This document shows positions 51,702 to 61,363 of a stretch of DNA of 64,000 nt, piece after piece; the stretch's first letter is position 1, and every line of letters begins with the position of its first letter. Both the position numbers and the translations under genes were made by a program. Location: the NCBI RefSeq assembly GCF_014905615.1, contig NZ_AQGU01000025.1, forward strand, positions 682,001-746,000, in the 5' to 3' direction. Below the pieces are notes generated by a model. The model made no database searches. It was not told the DNA's origin and saw only the letters and a program-made list of their open reading frames with translations. This stretch comes from Pseudoalteromonas aliena SW19. Its GTDB lineage: Bacteria > Pseudomonadota > Gammaproteobacteria > Enterobacterales > Alteromonadaceae.

Positions 51702-52851
51702 CGGTTTGCTTATCTAAAATACTTGTATACAAATCTATATATTTTTGAGTAATACAGGCTGTGTTAAATTTACTCTCAAGTGTGGATTTAGAGGTAATTA
51801 TATTGTGGCTGGTAAGCATATCTTGAATATCTTTAACAGTCAGCGAATCTGATAAATATAAAACGCCCATTCTTTCGAAAAAAACTTTTTCATCTTCAAG
51901 TATACCTACTTCAGTTGTAATAAGAGGTAGACCAACAGCTAACATTTCTAGAGGAACCAGCCCAAAAGTTTCTTCACTAGACGTGAAAATACCTAGATTA
52001 GCACTCTGGTACTGTTTAACTATTTCTACTTTATTCAACTTACCTAAAAAGTTTACCTTATTTTCTAGACCAAGAGTGCTAACCTGCTTTTTTAGCTGCT
52101 CTGTATAGACATTATCTGCAGCAGGCCCAATCACAGTAAGTGTGGCGTTAAAGCCAGCATCAACGAACCTACTCAATAGATTAATTGAATGCTCAACCTT
52201 TTTCCTAGGAGTTAATAGTGCACATGTAACAAGCTTTATGCTTTTTTGCTCATTTCTAATATAGTGAGCATTAAAATACGCTTGATCTATCGGGTTATGA
52301 ATCACTTCAGACTCAAAGCCATCTTTTAGTAATGCGCGTTGTAATTGTTTGCCTACAACAACTACGTGATCGTTTCGTTTTTTTATGATTTGCGGAATAA
52401 CTTTTTCATATAAAAAGTTATTAATTAAACCTACATTACGGCGGGCTATTTTTTTATAGCTATGAACTGTGACAATTGTGTTGCCATTGTAACCACTACC
52501 GATTAAAAGACTCCAAAGATGCGTATGAACTAAATTTGGTTTTAGCTTTTTTAACAGCTTTCGAATATGCCAATTTTGCCATACTATCCCAGGTATTTTA
52601 AAGCCTGTATGCTTGCTAGAACAAGGCAGCCAAATAAAATCGACATGCTCAGCTAGGCTAATAACTTCGCCTGTGTAAGGCGTTTTACTTTGCGGATCTA
52701 AACCAATAATAGTGTATTTAAACTCGGGGTTTACTTGGCTAACTAAATATTCTCCAAACATTTGACAAACACTGTCTACCCCACCGCAGTTTTCAGTGCC
52801 CCACTCATAAGCTGAGAGAGGCATAATTAGTACTATATGTTGCTTAGGCAT
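51694..52851 (-). CDS. Glycosyltransferase family 4
   Basis: 385 residues, GT-B fold; donor-site region with LLTPRKKVEHSINLL and the E-x7-E segment (SSEETFGLVPLEMLAVGLPLI). N-terminal part begins IVLIMPLSAYEWGTENCGG. Adds a sugar to the repeat unit. A 118-bp gap with a hairpin separates it from wecC upstream. Confidence 0.92.
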   Translation of the reverse strand: MPKQHIVLIMPLSAYEWGTENCGGVDSVCQMFGEYLVSQVNPEFKYTIIGLDPQSKTPYTGEVISLAEHVDFIWLPCSSKHTGFKIPGIVWQNWHIRKLLKKLKPNLVHTHLWSLLIGSGYNGNTIVTVHSYKKIARRNVGLINNFLYEKVIPQIIKKRNDHVVVVGKQLQRALLKDGFESEVIHNPIDQAYFNAHYIRNEQKSIKLVTCALLTPRKKVEHSINLLSRFVDAGFNATLTVIGPAADNVYTEQLKKQVSTLGLENKVNFLGKLNKVEIVKQYQSANLGIFTSSEETFGLVPLEMLAVGLPLITTEVGILEDEKVFFERMGVLYLSDSLTVKDIQDMLTSHNIITSKSTLESKFNTACITQKYIDLYTSILDKQTDV

Positions 52852-52900
52852 AATAGTTATTCTTAATAAAACATACGGCTAAATTATTTAATAATGCTAA

Positions 52901-52928
52901 ATGTAAGGTGTATAAAGCACCTTTACAT
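52901..52928. repeat. Hairpin between wecC and the GT4 gene
   Basis: ATGTAAGGTG and CACCTTTACAT form a near-perfect stem around a 7-base loop, without a T run. It could mark a processing site or weak attenuator within the operon. Confidence 0.4.
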
Positions 52929-52969
52929 ACATCATTTTTAATCGATTTAAAGGTAATCATCTGAATCTC

Positions 52970-54220
52970 TTAAATTATACCGCGAGTATCAATGACAACT
53001 TTTGAAGCAAATTGCGTTTTATCCGCTGCTTTAAATTGTTTATGATCAACAAGCACGACAATAATATTTGCTTGCTCTAACGCTGAATCAAGAGAGGTAA
53101 GTTCGACACCTTTTGACGCTAATTTTTCAGGAAGCTCATGTATATTAGGCTCTACCGCTAATATTTTGCCAACATTTTTTGAAGCTAACTCTTGTACGAT
53201 TTGAAGTGCTGGACTTTCGCGAAGATCGTCTATATCTGCTTTAAATGCTAAACCTAAGCATGCAATAACAGGACGTTTAAACTCATCGGCCGCTTTAGTT
53301 ATTTTGCTAATAACATAATACGGTTTAGCGTCATTAGTCAGGCGCGCTTGCTTTATAATGTTGGCTTCATCTGGGCAACTGGCAACAATAAACCAAGGAT
53401 CAACAGCGATGCAATGCCCGCCTACACCAGGACCTGGGTTTAAAATATTTACGCGAGGATGACGATTAGCTAACTTTACCAGTTCCCAAACATTAATTTT
53501 AAGTTTGTCACATATTACAGATAGCTCATTAGCAAATGCGATGTTTACATCACGAAATGAGTTTTCAGTTAGTTTTGCCATTTCGGCTGTTCTTGCATTA
53601 GTAACAATGCATTCACCACGTACAAAAAGTTCGTATAATTTTACGGCTTTTTCACTACATGCTTTGCTCATTCCACCAATTACACGGTCGTTTGAAACAA
53701 GCTCTTGTAATACATAACCTGGTAATACACGTTCAGGGCAATGTGCAATATTAATATCGGCGGCATCGCCTTTGTCTTGTGGGAATGTTAGATCTGGACG
53801 GGCTTCGCTTAACCACTGAGCTAGTTGTTCGGTTGCGCCTACTGGCGAAGTCGATTCTAAAATAACTAAATTGCCTTTTTCGAGCACTGGTGCAATAGTT
53901 TTTGCTGCTGACTCGATATAACTTAAGTCAGCTTTATGATCGCCACTTTCGCTATGTATAAATGGTGTAGGTACCGCCACCATAAACACATCTGCTTTTT
54001 CTGGTGTGGTCGTTGCACGTAAATTACCGGTAGACACAACCCCTCTTACGATTATATCTAGATCAGGTTCTACAATATGGATTTCACCTGCATTTATTGT
54101 GTCAACTGCTTTTTGGTTTACATCTAAACCAATAACGTTAACCCCTCTTGATGCAATTACGGCTGCTGTTGGTAATCCTATATATCCTAAACCGACTACT
54201 GATACTGTTTTAATCGTCAT
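52970..54220 (-). CDS. wecC: UDP-N-acetyl-D-mannosamine dehydrogenase
   Basis: 416 residues of the UDP-sugar 6-dehydrogenase family. NAD-binding GLGYIGLP at residues about 10-17, catalytic Cys in GPGVGGHCIAVDPW, and the C-terminal UDP-binding domain. It oxidises UDP-ManNAc to UDP-ManNAcA. The product of the neighbouring wecB is its substrate; the pair corresponds to VpsA/VpsB. Confidence 0.93.
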   Translation of the reverse strand: MTIKTVSVVGLGYIGLPTAAVIASRGVNVIGLDVNQKAVDTINAGEIHIVEPDLDIIVRGVVSTGNLRATTTPEKADVFMVAVPTPFIHSESGDHKADLSYIESAAKTIAPVLEKGNLVILESTSPVGATEQLAQWLSEARPDLTFPQDKGDAADINIAHCPERVLPGYVLQELVSNDRVIGGMSKACSEKAVKLYELFVRGECIVTNARTAEMAKLTENSFRDVNIAFANELSVICDKLKINVWELVKLANRHPRVNILNPGPGVGGHCIAVDPWFIVASCPDEANIIKQARLTNDAKPYYVISKITKAADEFKRPVIACLGLAFKADIDDLRESPALQIVQELASKNVGKILAVEPNIHELPEKLASKGVELTSLDSALEQANIIVVLVDHKQFKAADKTQFASKVVIDTRGII

Positions 54221-54256
54221 AATAAATCCTATATAAATAAGTCTGTAAAACGTCTA

Positions 54257-55390
54257 TTACACGTTAAAGTGCTGTTTAATTTTTGAAATGATACGTTCAC
54301 ACGCTTTACCATCACCGTAAGGATTATGTGCGCGACTCATCGTTTCATAATCAGCTTGGTTTGTTAGTAAGTTTTTAACCTCATTAATAATGCGGTTTTT
54401 ATCTGTTCCAACAAGTTTAACAGTGCCAGCAGCTACGGCCTCTGGGCGTTCGGTTGTGTCACGCATTACTAATACAGGTTTGCCTAAGCTTGGCGCTTCT
54501 TCTTGAACACCGCCGGAATCGGTTACAATTATGTGTGCTTTGCTCATAAGGTACACAAATGGTAAGTAGTCTTGAGGCTCGATAAGTTGTACGTTTTTAA
54601 CATTTTTTAAGATACGGTTTACCGGTTCACGTACATTTGGGTTTAAATGCATTGGATAGAGAACTTGCGCTTCTGGGTGAGCTGTGGCTATTTCAGCAAG
54701 GGCTTCACAAATACGCTCAAATCCACCACCAAAACTTTCACGTCGGTGTCCGGTTACTAGAATTAGTTTTTTACTTTCATCTAATTCTGGAAATTTAGCT
54801 TGAAGAGTCTGAATTAATGTTTCGTCCGTTTTTACTTTATCAACTACTTGTAATAATGCGTCTATAACCGTGTTTCCGGTGACAATGATGTCATCAGCGT
54901 TTACGCCTTCGTTTAATAAATTTTGCTCGGAGGTATCTGTAGGCGCAAAGTGTAGTTTGGTAATTGCTCCCGTTAATTTACGGTTGCCTTCTTCAGGCCA
55001 CGGAGATGCTAAATTGCCTGTACGTAATCCTGCTTCTACATGCCCGACAGGAATTTGTTGATAAAAGGCAGCTAGGCTTGCCGAAAGTGTTGTACTTGTA
55101 TCGCCATGAACGAGAATTAAATCAGGCTTAAACTCTTCAAGTATTGGCTTTAAGCCTAAAAGAATATTTGTTGTTACGTCGTACAGGCTTTGCCCCGGTT
55201 TCATGATGTCTAAATCATATTCAGGGGTAATTTCAAATAAGTCTAACACCTGATCAAGCATTTCTCTGTGCTGCGCTGTTACGCATACTTTTGCTTCGAT
55301 GCCTTCAGCTAATTTTAATGCTTTAACCAATGGTGCCATTTTAATAGCTTCAGGACGTGTACCAAAAATACTTAATACTTTAATAGCCAT
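54257..55390 (-). CDS. wecB: UDP-N-acetylglucosamine 2-epimerase (non-hydrolysing)
   Basis: 377 residues. Converts UDP-GlcNAc to UDP-ManNAc. Family signatures: [14 protein letters not shown] near the start, [49 protein letters not shown]. The ATG at 55390 follows AAGGA; an upstream in-frame Met at 55417 adds nine residues not typical of the family. Confidence 0.95.
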   Translation of the reverse strand: MAIKVLSIFGTRPEAIKMAPLVKALKLAEGIEAKVCVTAQHREMLDQVLDLFEITPEYDLDIMKPGQSLYDVTTNILLGLKPILEEFKPDLILVHGDTSTTLSASLAAFYQQIPVGHVEAGLRTGNLASPWPEEGNRKLTGAITKLHFAPTDTSEQNLLNEGVNADDIIVTGNTVIDALLQVVDKVKTDETLIQTLQAKFPELDESKKLILVTGHRRESFGGGFERICEALAEIATAHPEAQVLYPMHLNPNVREPVNRILKNVKNVQLIEPQDYLPFVYLMSKAHIIVTDSGGVQEEAPSLGKPVLVMRDTTERPEAVAAGTVKLVGTDKNRIINEVKNLLTNQADYETMSRAHNPYGDGKACERIISKIKQHFNV

Positions 55391-55424
55391 GTTATTCCTT
55401 AATTTTAACGAATTCATTGTTGTT

Positions 55425-56327
55425 TTAACTAATGCTTGCAGCCATTAAGCTTTTAACTTGTTTGGTAAATTCTTCACCCATAACGCTCGATTGCATTGCA
55501 TACTCAACATTTGCAAGCATATAACCCAATTTTGAACCACAATCATGTGACTTACCTTTTAAGTGGTAAGCTTCTAATGGTTCTAGGTGGCGAAGTTGAA
55601 GTAGCGCATCAGTAAGTTGTATCTCATTACCAGCACCTGGGGGAGTATATTCGAGTAAATCCCAAATAGCTGGAGAGACTACGTAGCGACCTGTAATAGC
55701 TAAATTGCTAGGGGCATCGTCGCCAGTAGGTTTCTCTATCATATTTTTAATTATTGCGTTTTCACCAGGCATTATTGTTTTGCCAGCTAGATCAACAACA
55801 CCATAATTATGGACTTGTTCAGTAGGCACTTTTTCAACCATTATTTGGTTATGGCCTGTTGTTTCAAAGCGAGTGATCATTTGCGCTAAATTATCAGTTT
55901 TTAGGTTCGACTTATATTGGTCTATAATCACGTCGGGTAATAAAATTGCGAATGGATTATTACCAACTATAGGACGAGCTTCTAAAATTGCGTGGCCTAA
56001 TCCTAATGGAGCTGATTGACGAACAGATATAATAGTAACGCCCCTAGGGACTATTGATCGCACTTCATCTAATAAGCTTCGTTTTACACGCGCTTCTAAC
56101 GTGGCCTCTAGTTCAAAACTAGTATCAAAGTGGTTCTCTATTGAATTTTTTGAAGCATGTGTAACAAGTATTATTTCTTTAATTCCAGCTTGTACGGCTT
56201 CATTTACAACATATTGAATTAAAGGTTTATCAACGAGGGGAAGCATTTCTTTAGGCGTTGCTTTTGTTGCTGGTAACATTCTTGTACCTAGGCCTGCAAC
56301 TGGCAATACTGCTTTTAATACACTCAC
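55425..56327 (-). CDS. galU: UTP-glucose-1-phosphate uridylyltransferase
   Basis: 300 residues. Makes UDP-glucose from UTP and glucose-1-phosphate. The nucleotide-binding start [23 protein letters not shown], and [15 protein letters not shown] and [11 protein letters not shown], are typical. GTG start with AAAAGGA upstream. First gene of the leftward galU-side EPS operon; its promoter shares the 259-bp gap with the divergent lapG-like gene. Confidence 0.94.
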   Translation of the reverse strand: MSVLKAVLPVAGLGTRMLPATKATPKEMLPLVDKPLIQYVVNEAVQAGIKEIILVTHASKNSIENHFDTSFELEATLEARVKRSLLDEVRSIVPRGVTIISVRQSAPLGLGHAILEARPIVGNNPFAILLPDVIIDQYKSNLKTDNLAQMITRFETTGHNQIMVEKVPTEQVHNYGVVDLAGKTIMPGENAIIKNMIEKPTGDDAPSNLAITGRYVVSPAIWDLLEYTPPGAGNEIQLTDALLQLRHLEPLEAYHLKGKSHDCGSKLGYMLANVEYAMQSSVMGEEFTKQVKSLMAASIS

Positions 56328-56586
56328 TTTAATTCCTTTTTAGTTACTTTAGGCAGTAAATAACTTAGGCCGCGTAAAAAGATAAATACTACCTACTTTA
56401 CGAGCACCACAACCTTGTGGGCGTGCATTATACACAACACACTAATTCGCTCAATAAAAATAACACCCTTTACGATTGTTTTATGTTGCAAAAATGTTTC
56501 AGTGTTGAGTTTTAGCGCTTTTATGAACTACCTTTCTAAAACTAATGCTACTATAATGGCATCGTTTGCTTATTAGGGATTTGCTT
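56328..56586. promoter_or_regulatory. Divergent promoter region between galU and lapG-like gene
   Basis: 259 bp separating two operons linked to biofilm formation. A small hairpin CCACAA-CC-TTGTGG lies at 56407-56420. Placement makes joint control by one regulator possible; no consensus box can be assigned by eye. Confidence 0.4.
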
Positions 56587-57285
56587 GTGCGCTTTGGACT
56601 TTGCATTTTTATATTAGTGTCATTTTTGGCTTGCGCACAAGATATGCTTTTGTATTTACGCAACAGTGATATAATCGCCCTTGCTAAGCAACACTATGGT
56701 GAACAAGGCCATCGTCGTATACAACAATGGCTCGCTTTTATTGATGAATCGAAAACTGAAAGCGAGTGGCAAAAAATTCATTTAGTTAATGACTTTTTTA
56801 ATGAAAATATTAAATATAAAACCGATGATGAACTTTGGTTGCAAAAGGATTATTGGGCAACACCACTTGAGAGTTTAGGTGTGGGTATGGGCGATTGCGA
56901 AGATTATGTTATTGCAAAGTACTTTACTTTAATTGCCTTGGGAATACCTGAAGATAAAATCAGGTTTATGTACGTGCGTCAACGTACAGTGAATCAGCCT
57001 CATATGGTGCTTATCTATTTTGAAAAGCCAAATCAAATTCCTTATGTATTAGGCAATTTCAACACAAAATTATTACCCGCAAATAAGCGCAACGATTTAA
57101 CCCCTATTTATAGTTTTAATGGTCAAGGGTTATGGTTAGCTAAATCAAAAGGGTTGGGGAATAAGGTTAAGAATAGTCGTGGCGTATCGGCTTGGAACAC
57201 TATGCTAGAGAGAATTGAGCAAGGCCAGCTTTCTCCTGTTAAAAATAACTATAAAGGAACTACCAGTTATGTCTCTGCTTACTAA
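56587..57285 (+). CDS. lapG: LapG-like transglutaminase-type periplasmic protease, altered triad
   Basis: 232 residues of the bacterial transglutaminase-like cysteine protease family (LapG), which cuts LapA-type adhesins from the cell surface. Signal peptide at residues 1-17 (a lipobox FLAC is possible but weak). Cys104 (GDCEDY) and His139 (QPHMVL) are in place. The third position, 17 residues after the His, reads LGN instead of the usual LDN, so the Asp is Gly156. The GTG at 56587 has AGGGA 7 bases upstream; an in-frame TTG at 56566 is a less likely start. The next gene, lapD-like, overlaps it by 17 bp. Confidence 0.88.
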   Translation: MRFGLCIFILVSFLACAQDMLLYLRNSDIIALAKQHYGEQGHRRIQQWLAFIDESKTESEWQKIHLVNDFFNENIKYKTDDELWLQKDYWATPLESLGVGMGDCEDYVIAKYFTLIALGIPEDKIRFMYVRQRTVNQPHMVLIYFEKPNQIPYVLGNFNTKLLPANKRNDLTPIYSFNGQGLWLAKSKGLGNKVKNSRGVSAWNTMLERIEQGQLSPVKNNYKGTTSYVSAY

Positions 57286-59275
57286 AAATGGATTAAGCTT
57301 AAAAACCCAAGTTTATGGGCTTATAGTAGCGATCTCGTTTATTTCATTTTTTATACGTATTATTACAGACGTTGATACCACCCGTAATTATTTACAAACT
57401 CAAATGGCAAGCCATGCTCAAGATACCGCAACGAGCTTAGGGCTTTCTATATCACCCTACTTAGAAGAAGATAGCATCATGATTGCCCAAACAATGGCAA
57501 CGGCTATTTTTGACTCTGGGTATTATAATCATATTAAATTTACTGACGCGCAAAGCAATATTGTTTTTGAGCTTGCTAATCCTAAACGGGTCGAATCAGT
57601 GCCTGATTGGTTTATAGCTATGTGTAAATTAAATGCCCCGACTATGCAGTCTGAAATCAATAATGGTTGGCTAATGGCAGGTGTGCTTGAAGTAACAAGC
57701 CATACGGGGCAATCTTACTTAACACTTTGGCAGCACACTAAACGTAGCTTATACGGCTCATTTTTATTGTTAATGGCATCACTTGCCATCGCATTTTTAA
57801 TCTTACGGGCTGTGTTCAAACCTTTAAAAGCGGTAGAAGACCAAGCAAAGTTAGTTACTCGCAAACGTTTTACATTAAATAACGAAATACCAGTTGCCAG
57901 AGAACTTCGTACAGTAACTAAAGCCATTAATAACATGGTTATTAATTTACAAAGTACATTTGACTCTTTAACAAAACAAACCCAAGCGCTTACTGAAGAG
58001 GTCTACATTGATCAGTTAACTGGTTTTGGTAATCGAAAGTCGTTTGAAAATCACTTTAACTCTGTTGTTGGGAGTATTAGTGAAGACACGCCAATTACAG
58101 CGATGATGCTTACACTACCCTCGCTGGCTAATATAAATCAAGCTGTAAGCTATCAAGACGGTGATGAACATGTACTTGATGCAGCCGCAACGCTTAAAAC
58201 TCTTGTTACTGACTTATCGAATACACGAGTATTTAGGTTAAACGGAAGTACCTTTATTGTACTCGCTCCCTACGACACTTTATTCTTAAATAAAGCCCGT
58301 TTAGAGTTAACCGATGCATTTGGTCAAAAAGAAAATAGCTTACACATTAATGGATTTGCTAATTTAGCACTTATTCAAGTTGATAATGGCTCTTCTATGG
58401 GTGACGTTTTATCGTCACTCGATACTGGCTGCACGATTGGTGAAGGCACTAACGTCAATAAAATCGATAAAGATACTTTATTAAGCGTAAATCAATGGCG
58501 CGCACTTATTAAATCTATTATCAATTCTGGCGAAGTCAGTTTTTCAGTACAACCTGTTAAGCAAGCAAACTCGAATGACAAGCAATGTTACTTTGAAGTG
58601 TTTGCTCACTTTACGCACAAGGGTGAGAAAGTAAATAATGGTCATTTATTCGCTATGGCTGAAAAATTGAATCTCACTGAAGAACTAGATAAAAAAATAA
58701 TCCGTAACTTTGTTAATGTTAAAGAGCAACACCCTGATGATATATTTGCCCTGAATATCAGCAAGGCATCATTGTACTCCACAGATTTTATTCAGTGGCT
58801 AACACTGTATGCGCAAACCAAAGCTGTACTCAAAAACAACCTATTATTTGAACTGCATGAAATTAGTTTACTTTACAATGTACACGTCGCGTCTTTGCAC
58901 ATTGATGCTATAAAAGAAATTGGTATCAATGTATGTATTGAGCACTTTGGCACTAGTTTAACCTCGTTTAGGTATCTACAAGGTCTTGATGTTGAATATG
59001 TGAAAATTGACGGCAGTTATATACAAGACTTAATTACGAATACCCAGAGCCAGTTTTTTATTCAGACCGTTAATAACATTTGTCATGGTTTTGGTATCAA
59101 AGTAATAACCTGTTTAATCGAAAAGCCAGAAACCTTAAAAATATTAGAAAGCTTGGGTTGTGACGGGTTGCAAGGTAATTTAATTATGCCCCCGTCAAAA
59201 ATCATTAAATTAAATGGCGAAAGTGAAAATAAAAAGTTTACTTTCTGTTCGGATGCGATAAAATTTTGCAATTAG
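57269..59275 (+). CDS. lapD: LapD-like c-di-GMP receptor with degenerate GGDEF and EAL domains
   Basis: 668 residues. First membrane helix about 14-34, a periplasmic LapD/MoxY-type PAS domain (about 35-150), second helix (about 152-175), HAMP, a GGDEF-like domain with NGSTF at 325-329 in place of GGDEF, and an EAL-like domain with EVF at 443-445 in place of EAL. Both catalytic sites are lost, as expected for a receptor rather than an enzyme. In the known system, c-di-GMP-bound LapD holds LapG away from its adhesin. The ATG at 57269 follows AAAGGA. Confidence 0.93.
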   Translation: MSLLTKNGLSLKTQVYGLIVAISFISFFIRIITDVDTTRNYLQTQMASHAQDTATSLGLSISPYLEEDSIMIAQTMATAIFDSGYYNHIKFTDAQSNIVFELANPKRVESVPDWFIAMCKLNAPTMQSEINNGWLMAGVLEVTSHTGQSYLTLWQHTKRSLYGSFLLLMASLAIAFLILRAVFKPLKAVEDQAKLVTRKRFTLNNEIPVARELRTVTKAINNMVINLQSTFDSLTKQTQALTEEVYIDQLTGFGNRKSFENHFNSVVGSISEDTPITAMMLTLPSLANINQAVSYQDGDEHVLDAAATLKTLVTDLSNTRVFRLNGSTFIVLAPYDTLFLNKARLELTDAFGQKENSLHINGFANLALIQVDNGSSMGDVLSSLDTGCTIGEGTNVNKIDKDTLLSVNQWRALIKSIINSGEVSFSVQPVKQANSNDKQCYFEVFAHFTHKGEKVNNGHLFAMAEKLNLTEELDKKIIRNFVNVKEQHPDDIFALNISKASLYSTDFIQWLTLYAQTKAVLKNNLLFELHEISLLYNVHVASLHIDAIKEIGINVCIEHFGTSLTSFRYLQGLDVEYVKIDGSYIQDLITNTQSQFFIQTVNNICHGFGIKVITCLIEKPETLKILESLGCDGLQGNLIMPPSKIIKLNGESENKKFTFCSDAIKFCN

Positions 59276-59297
59276 TCAGTAAATCAATGGATGAGAA

Positions 59298-59840
59298 ATG
59301 AAATCAATTATTTTAGCCGGCCTAGTTGCCAGTGCTTCGGCACTTATAAGCTTACCTACCTATGCCCAAACGGATACTGCTGCAAAGGTTCAAAATGAAA
59401 GTATGAATAGCTTAATAAACATTTTAAGCAACGTTACGGCGCAAACGTCTCCTGAACAATTAGAAAAAGACTTACTAGAAGCCATTACACGTATTTGTAA
59501 AAACAACGAAAAAAATCAGCTAGATGAAACAATCCCTTACGGAAGCTGTTCTCCTGCAAATATTGACGGAATGATTTCGGCTGTTATTGCCTCATTTGGT
59601 GTGGATAGCCCATTAATTTCTAACTTTTTAGCTGCACTGTCTGCCTATGGTGTTGACTCTGACACTATTACCATAGCAGCAATAACAGCGGGTATAGATG
59701 CAACCGTAGCCTCTGAAGCAACTGCTGCTGGTCCTGTAGGCACTCAACCTCCAGTGATTGTAGCCTTACCAACATTACCTGTGTCTCCTGGCGCAGGCGG
59801 TACCGGTGGTGATGCTGGTATATCTGAAACGGGTAATTAA
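59298..59840 (+). CDS. Small secreted protein with TAAG motif, unknown function
   Basis: 180 residues, clear signal peptide (cleaved after TYA, residue 23). The mature part is mostly helical with two cysteines (C67, C84) that could form a disulfide, and ends in a Pro/Gly-rich low-complexity tail (about 146-180). A TAAG motif is at residues 142-145 (SEATAAGPVG), the sequence at which LapG cuts LapA in Pseudomonas. It follows lapD by 22 bp and ends at a terminator, so it is probably in the lap operon. I do not recognise the family. Confidence 0.8.
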   Translation: MKSIILAGLVASASALISLPTYAQTDTAAKVQNESMNSLINILSNVTAQTSPEQLEKDLLEAITRICKNNEKNQLDETIPYGSCSPANIDGMISAVIASFGVDSPLISNFLAALSAYGVDSDTITIAAITAGIDATVASEATAAGPVGTQPPVIVALPTLPVSPGAGGTGGDAGISETGN

Positions 59841-59860
59841 TTTACTGTTGAATATAATAT

Positions 59861-59886
59861 AAACGCAGCCTTGAGGCTGCGTTTTT
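59861..59886 (+). terminator. Terminator after the TAAG protein gene
   Basis: AAACGCAGCC-TTGA-GGCTGCGTTTTT, 10-bp stem, T run. It is 20 bp after the stop and 15 bp before the TTG start of the next gene, so that gene is expressed by read-through or from a promoter inside. Confidence 0.88.
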
Positions 59887-59901
59887 GCTTTTGAGTTTAT
59901 T

Positions 59902-61218
59902 TTGAATCGTTTCATATTCTTTTGTATCTGCACCATACTATTTTTACTTCCCCTCCCTTTAGGCAGTTATAGGCCTTGGGCTATTTTAGCTATGGGCATT
60001 TTAATTGCTGCTACGTTTTGTACTCACTTAGTTAATAGTGTTATAAACGACAAGCAAGCGCTTTATCCTCCGTTATACTCTTGGCCTTTATTTAGTGTGC
60101 TTGGCGTTGTTGTTTTGGTGTGTGGCATACAGTTATTAGGCACCAGTGTAGATGCTTTTCAAACAAAGCAAATGCTTCTTAAAACTGGCTTTATGATACT
60201 GTTTTGCTGGTTAATATTTATCTACTGTAATAATGCTCTTCGAATCAGAAAACTCATTTATGCCATTATTTGTGCGGGTGTATTCCAAGCCTTATATGCC
60301 AGTTACTTAAATCTGTCACCCGATATCGTTAGCCCTTTGTTTAGTTATAAGCATACTGATCGTGCAATTGGGACATTTACATACTCTAACTTTTTAGCAA
60401 ACTATTTATCTCTGTGCTTATGTTTAGGTATTGGTGTTTTGATCAGCGAGTTAAAAAGAAGTAATAGTGATTATAAACAAACTTTTGAGCAAACCATGCG
60501 AGCTTGGGCTGAAATATTATTAAGTTCCAAAATTATATTACGAGTGTCTTTAATTATAATTATTGTTGCACTTATTTTAACCCGCAGCCGCATGGGTAAC
60601 TCGGCCTTTTTTATTGCTCTGATGATAATAAGTGCCCTCGCTTTATTTATATACAAACAAAAGCCTCGATCATTCAAATTACTCATTGTTAGTTTTTTTA
60701 TTATTGATTTAATTATCATTGGTGCCATATTTGATGTAGAAAAAGTAAAGCAGAGGATCACTGAAACTAGCTTACATTCAGAAACTCGTGACGAAGTAGT
60801 TCGCGACTCAATTCCGCTTATATTAGATCATCCGTTTTTAGGCGCCGGCGGTGGTACGTTTTATACCGCGTTCCCTCAGTATCAATCTGAGCCCTACTCT
60901 GGCTACTATGATAACGCTCACAATGATTATGTTCAGTTTGCAGCCGAACTTGGCATACCCGCTACATCACTACTTGGTTTGCTTGTGCTTTATTGTTTAT
61001 GGTTGAGTATTTCGACGATGCGAAAGCGTAAAACGGCGCTATTTCAGGGAGTGGCCTTTGCTTGTGCCACAGCCATAGTCGCGATGCTACTACACTCATC
61101 GGTTGACTACTCACTGCAGGCCGGCGCAAATTCAATGCTATTTATCACTATTTTATGCTTAGCAATATTAACCAATAAATTACCTGCGCCCAAGCGAAAC
61201 CGAAAAGAGCATGGTTAA
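59902..61218 (+). CDS. Wzy_C / O-antigen ligase-family membrane protein
   Basis: 438 residues, about twelve helices and a large periplasmic loop with GAGGGTFYTAFPQY and YDNAHNDYVQFAAELGIPA, the Wzy_C signature. Members ligate or polymerise lipid-linked glycans. It is outside the main EPS operon, which already has a polymerase, so it may serve another glycan or a glycoprotein. Start is TTG at 59902; no better start with a ribosome site is seen, so the exact N-terminus is uncertain. The gene follows a strong terminator. Confidence 0.88.
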   Translation: MNRFIFFCICTILFLLPLPLGSYRPWAILAMGILIAATFCTHLVNSVINDKQALYPPLYSWPLFSVLGVVVLVCGIQLLGTSVDAFQTKQMLLKTGFMILFCWLIFIYCNNALRIRKLIYAIICAGVFQALYASYLNLSPDIVSPLFSYKHTDRAIGTFTYSNFLANYLSLCLCLGIGVLISELKRSNSDYKQTFEQTMRAWAEILLSSKIILRVSLIIIIVALILTRSRMGNSAFFIALMIISALALFIYKQKPRSFKLLIVSFFIIDLIIIGAIFDVEKVKQRITETSLHSETRDEVVRDSIPLILDHPFLGAGGGTFYTAFPQYQSEPYSGYYDNAHNDYVQFAAELGIPATSLLGLLVLYCLWLSISTMRKRKTALFQGVAFACATAIVAMLLHSSVDYSLQAGANSMLFITILCLAILTNKLPAPKRNRKEHG

Positions 61219-61247
61219 ATACAAAGGCAAGTAATTACTTAACATAG

Positions 61248-61342
61248 AGTGATTAGAAGCTGCGCTTTTAACGCGGGCAAGCTCTGCGTCTACCGCTAAG
61301 GTTCAATTTACTTGCGTCTAAAAGCAACGCTATCGAACTTGC
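61248..61342 (+). repeat. Direct repeat copy 1 (about 95 bp)
   Basis: Shares AGAAGCT.C.CTT.TAACG.G.GCAAGCTC..CGTCTACCG.TAA with 61760-61856. The inner hairpin is partly decayed in this copy. Confidence 0.6.
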
Positions 61343-61363
61343 TAGTATATCAATAATAAATTA

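Noticed and set aside
56328-56586. JUMPstart/ops element in front of the EPS operon
   Set aside because: No GGCGGTAG core was found here or in the 40390-40924 gap.
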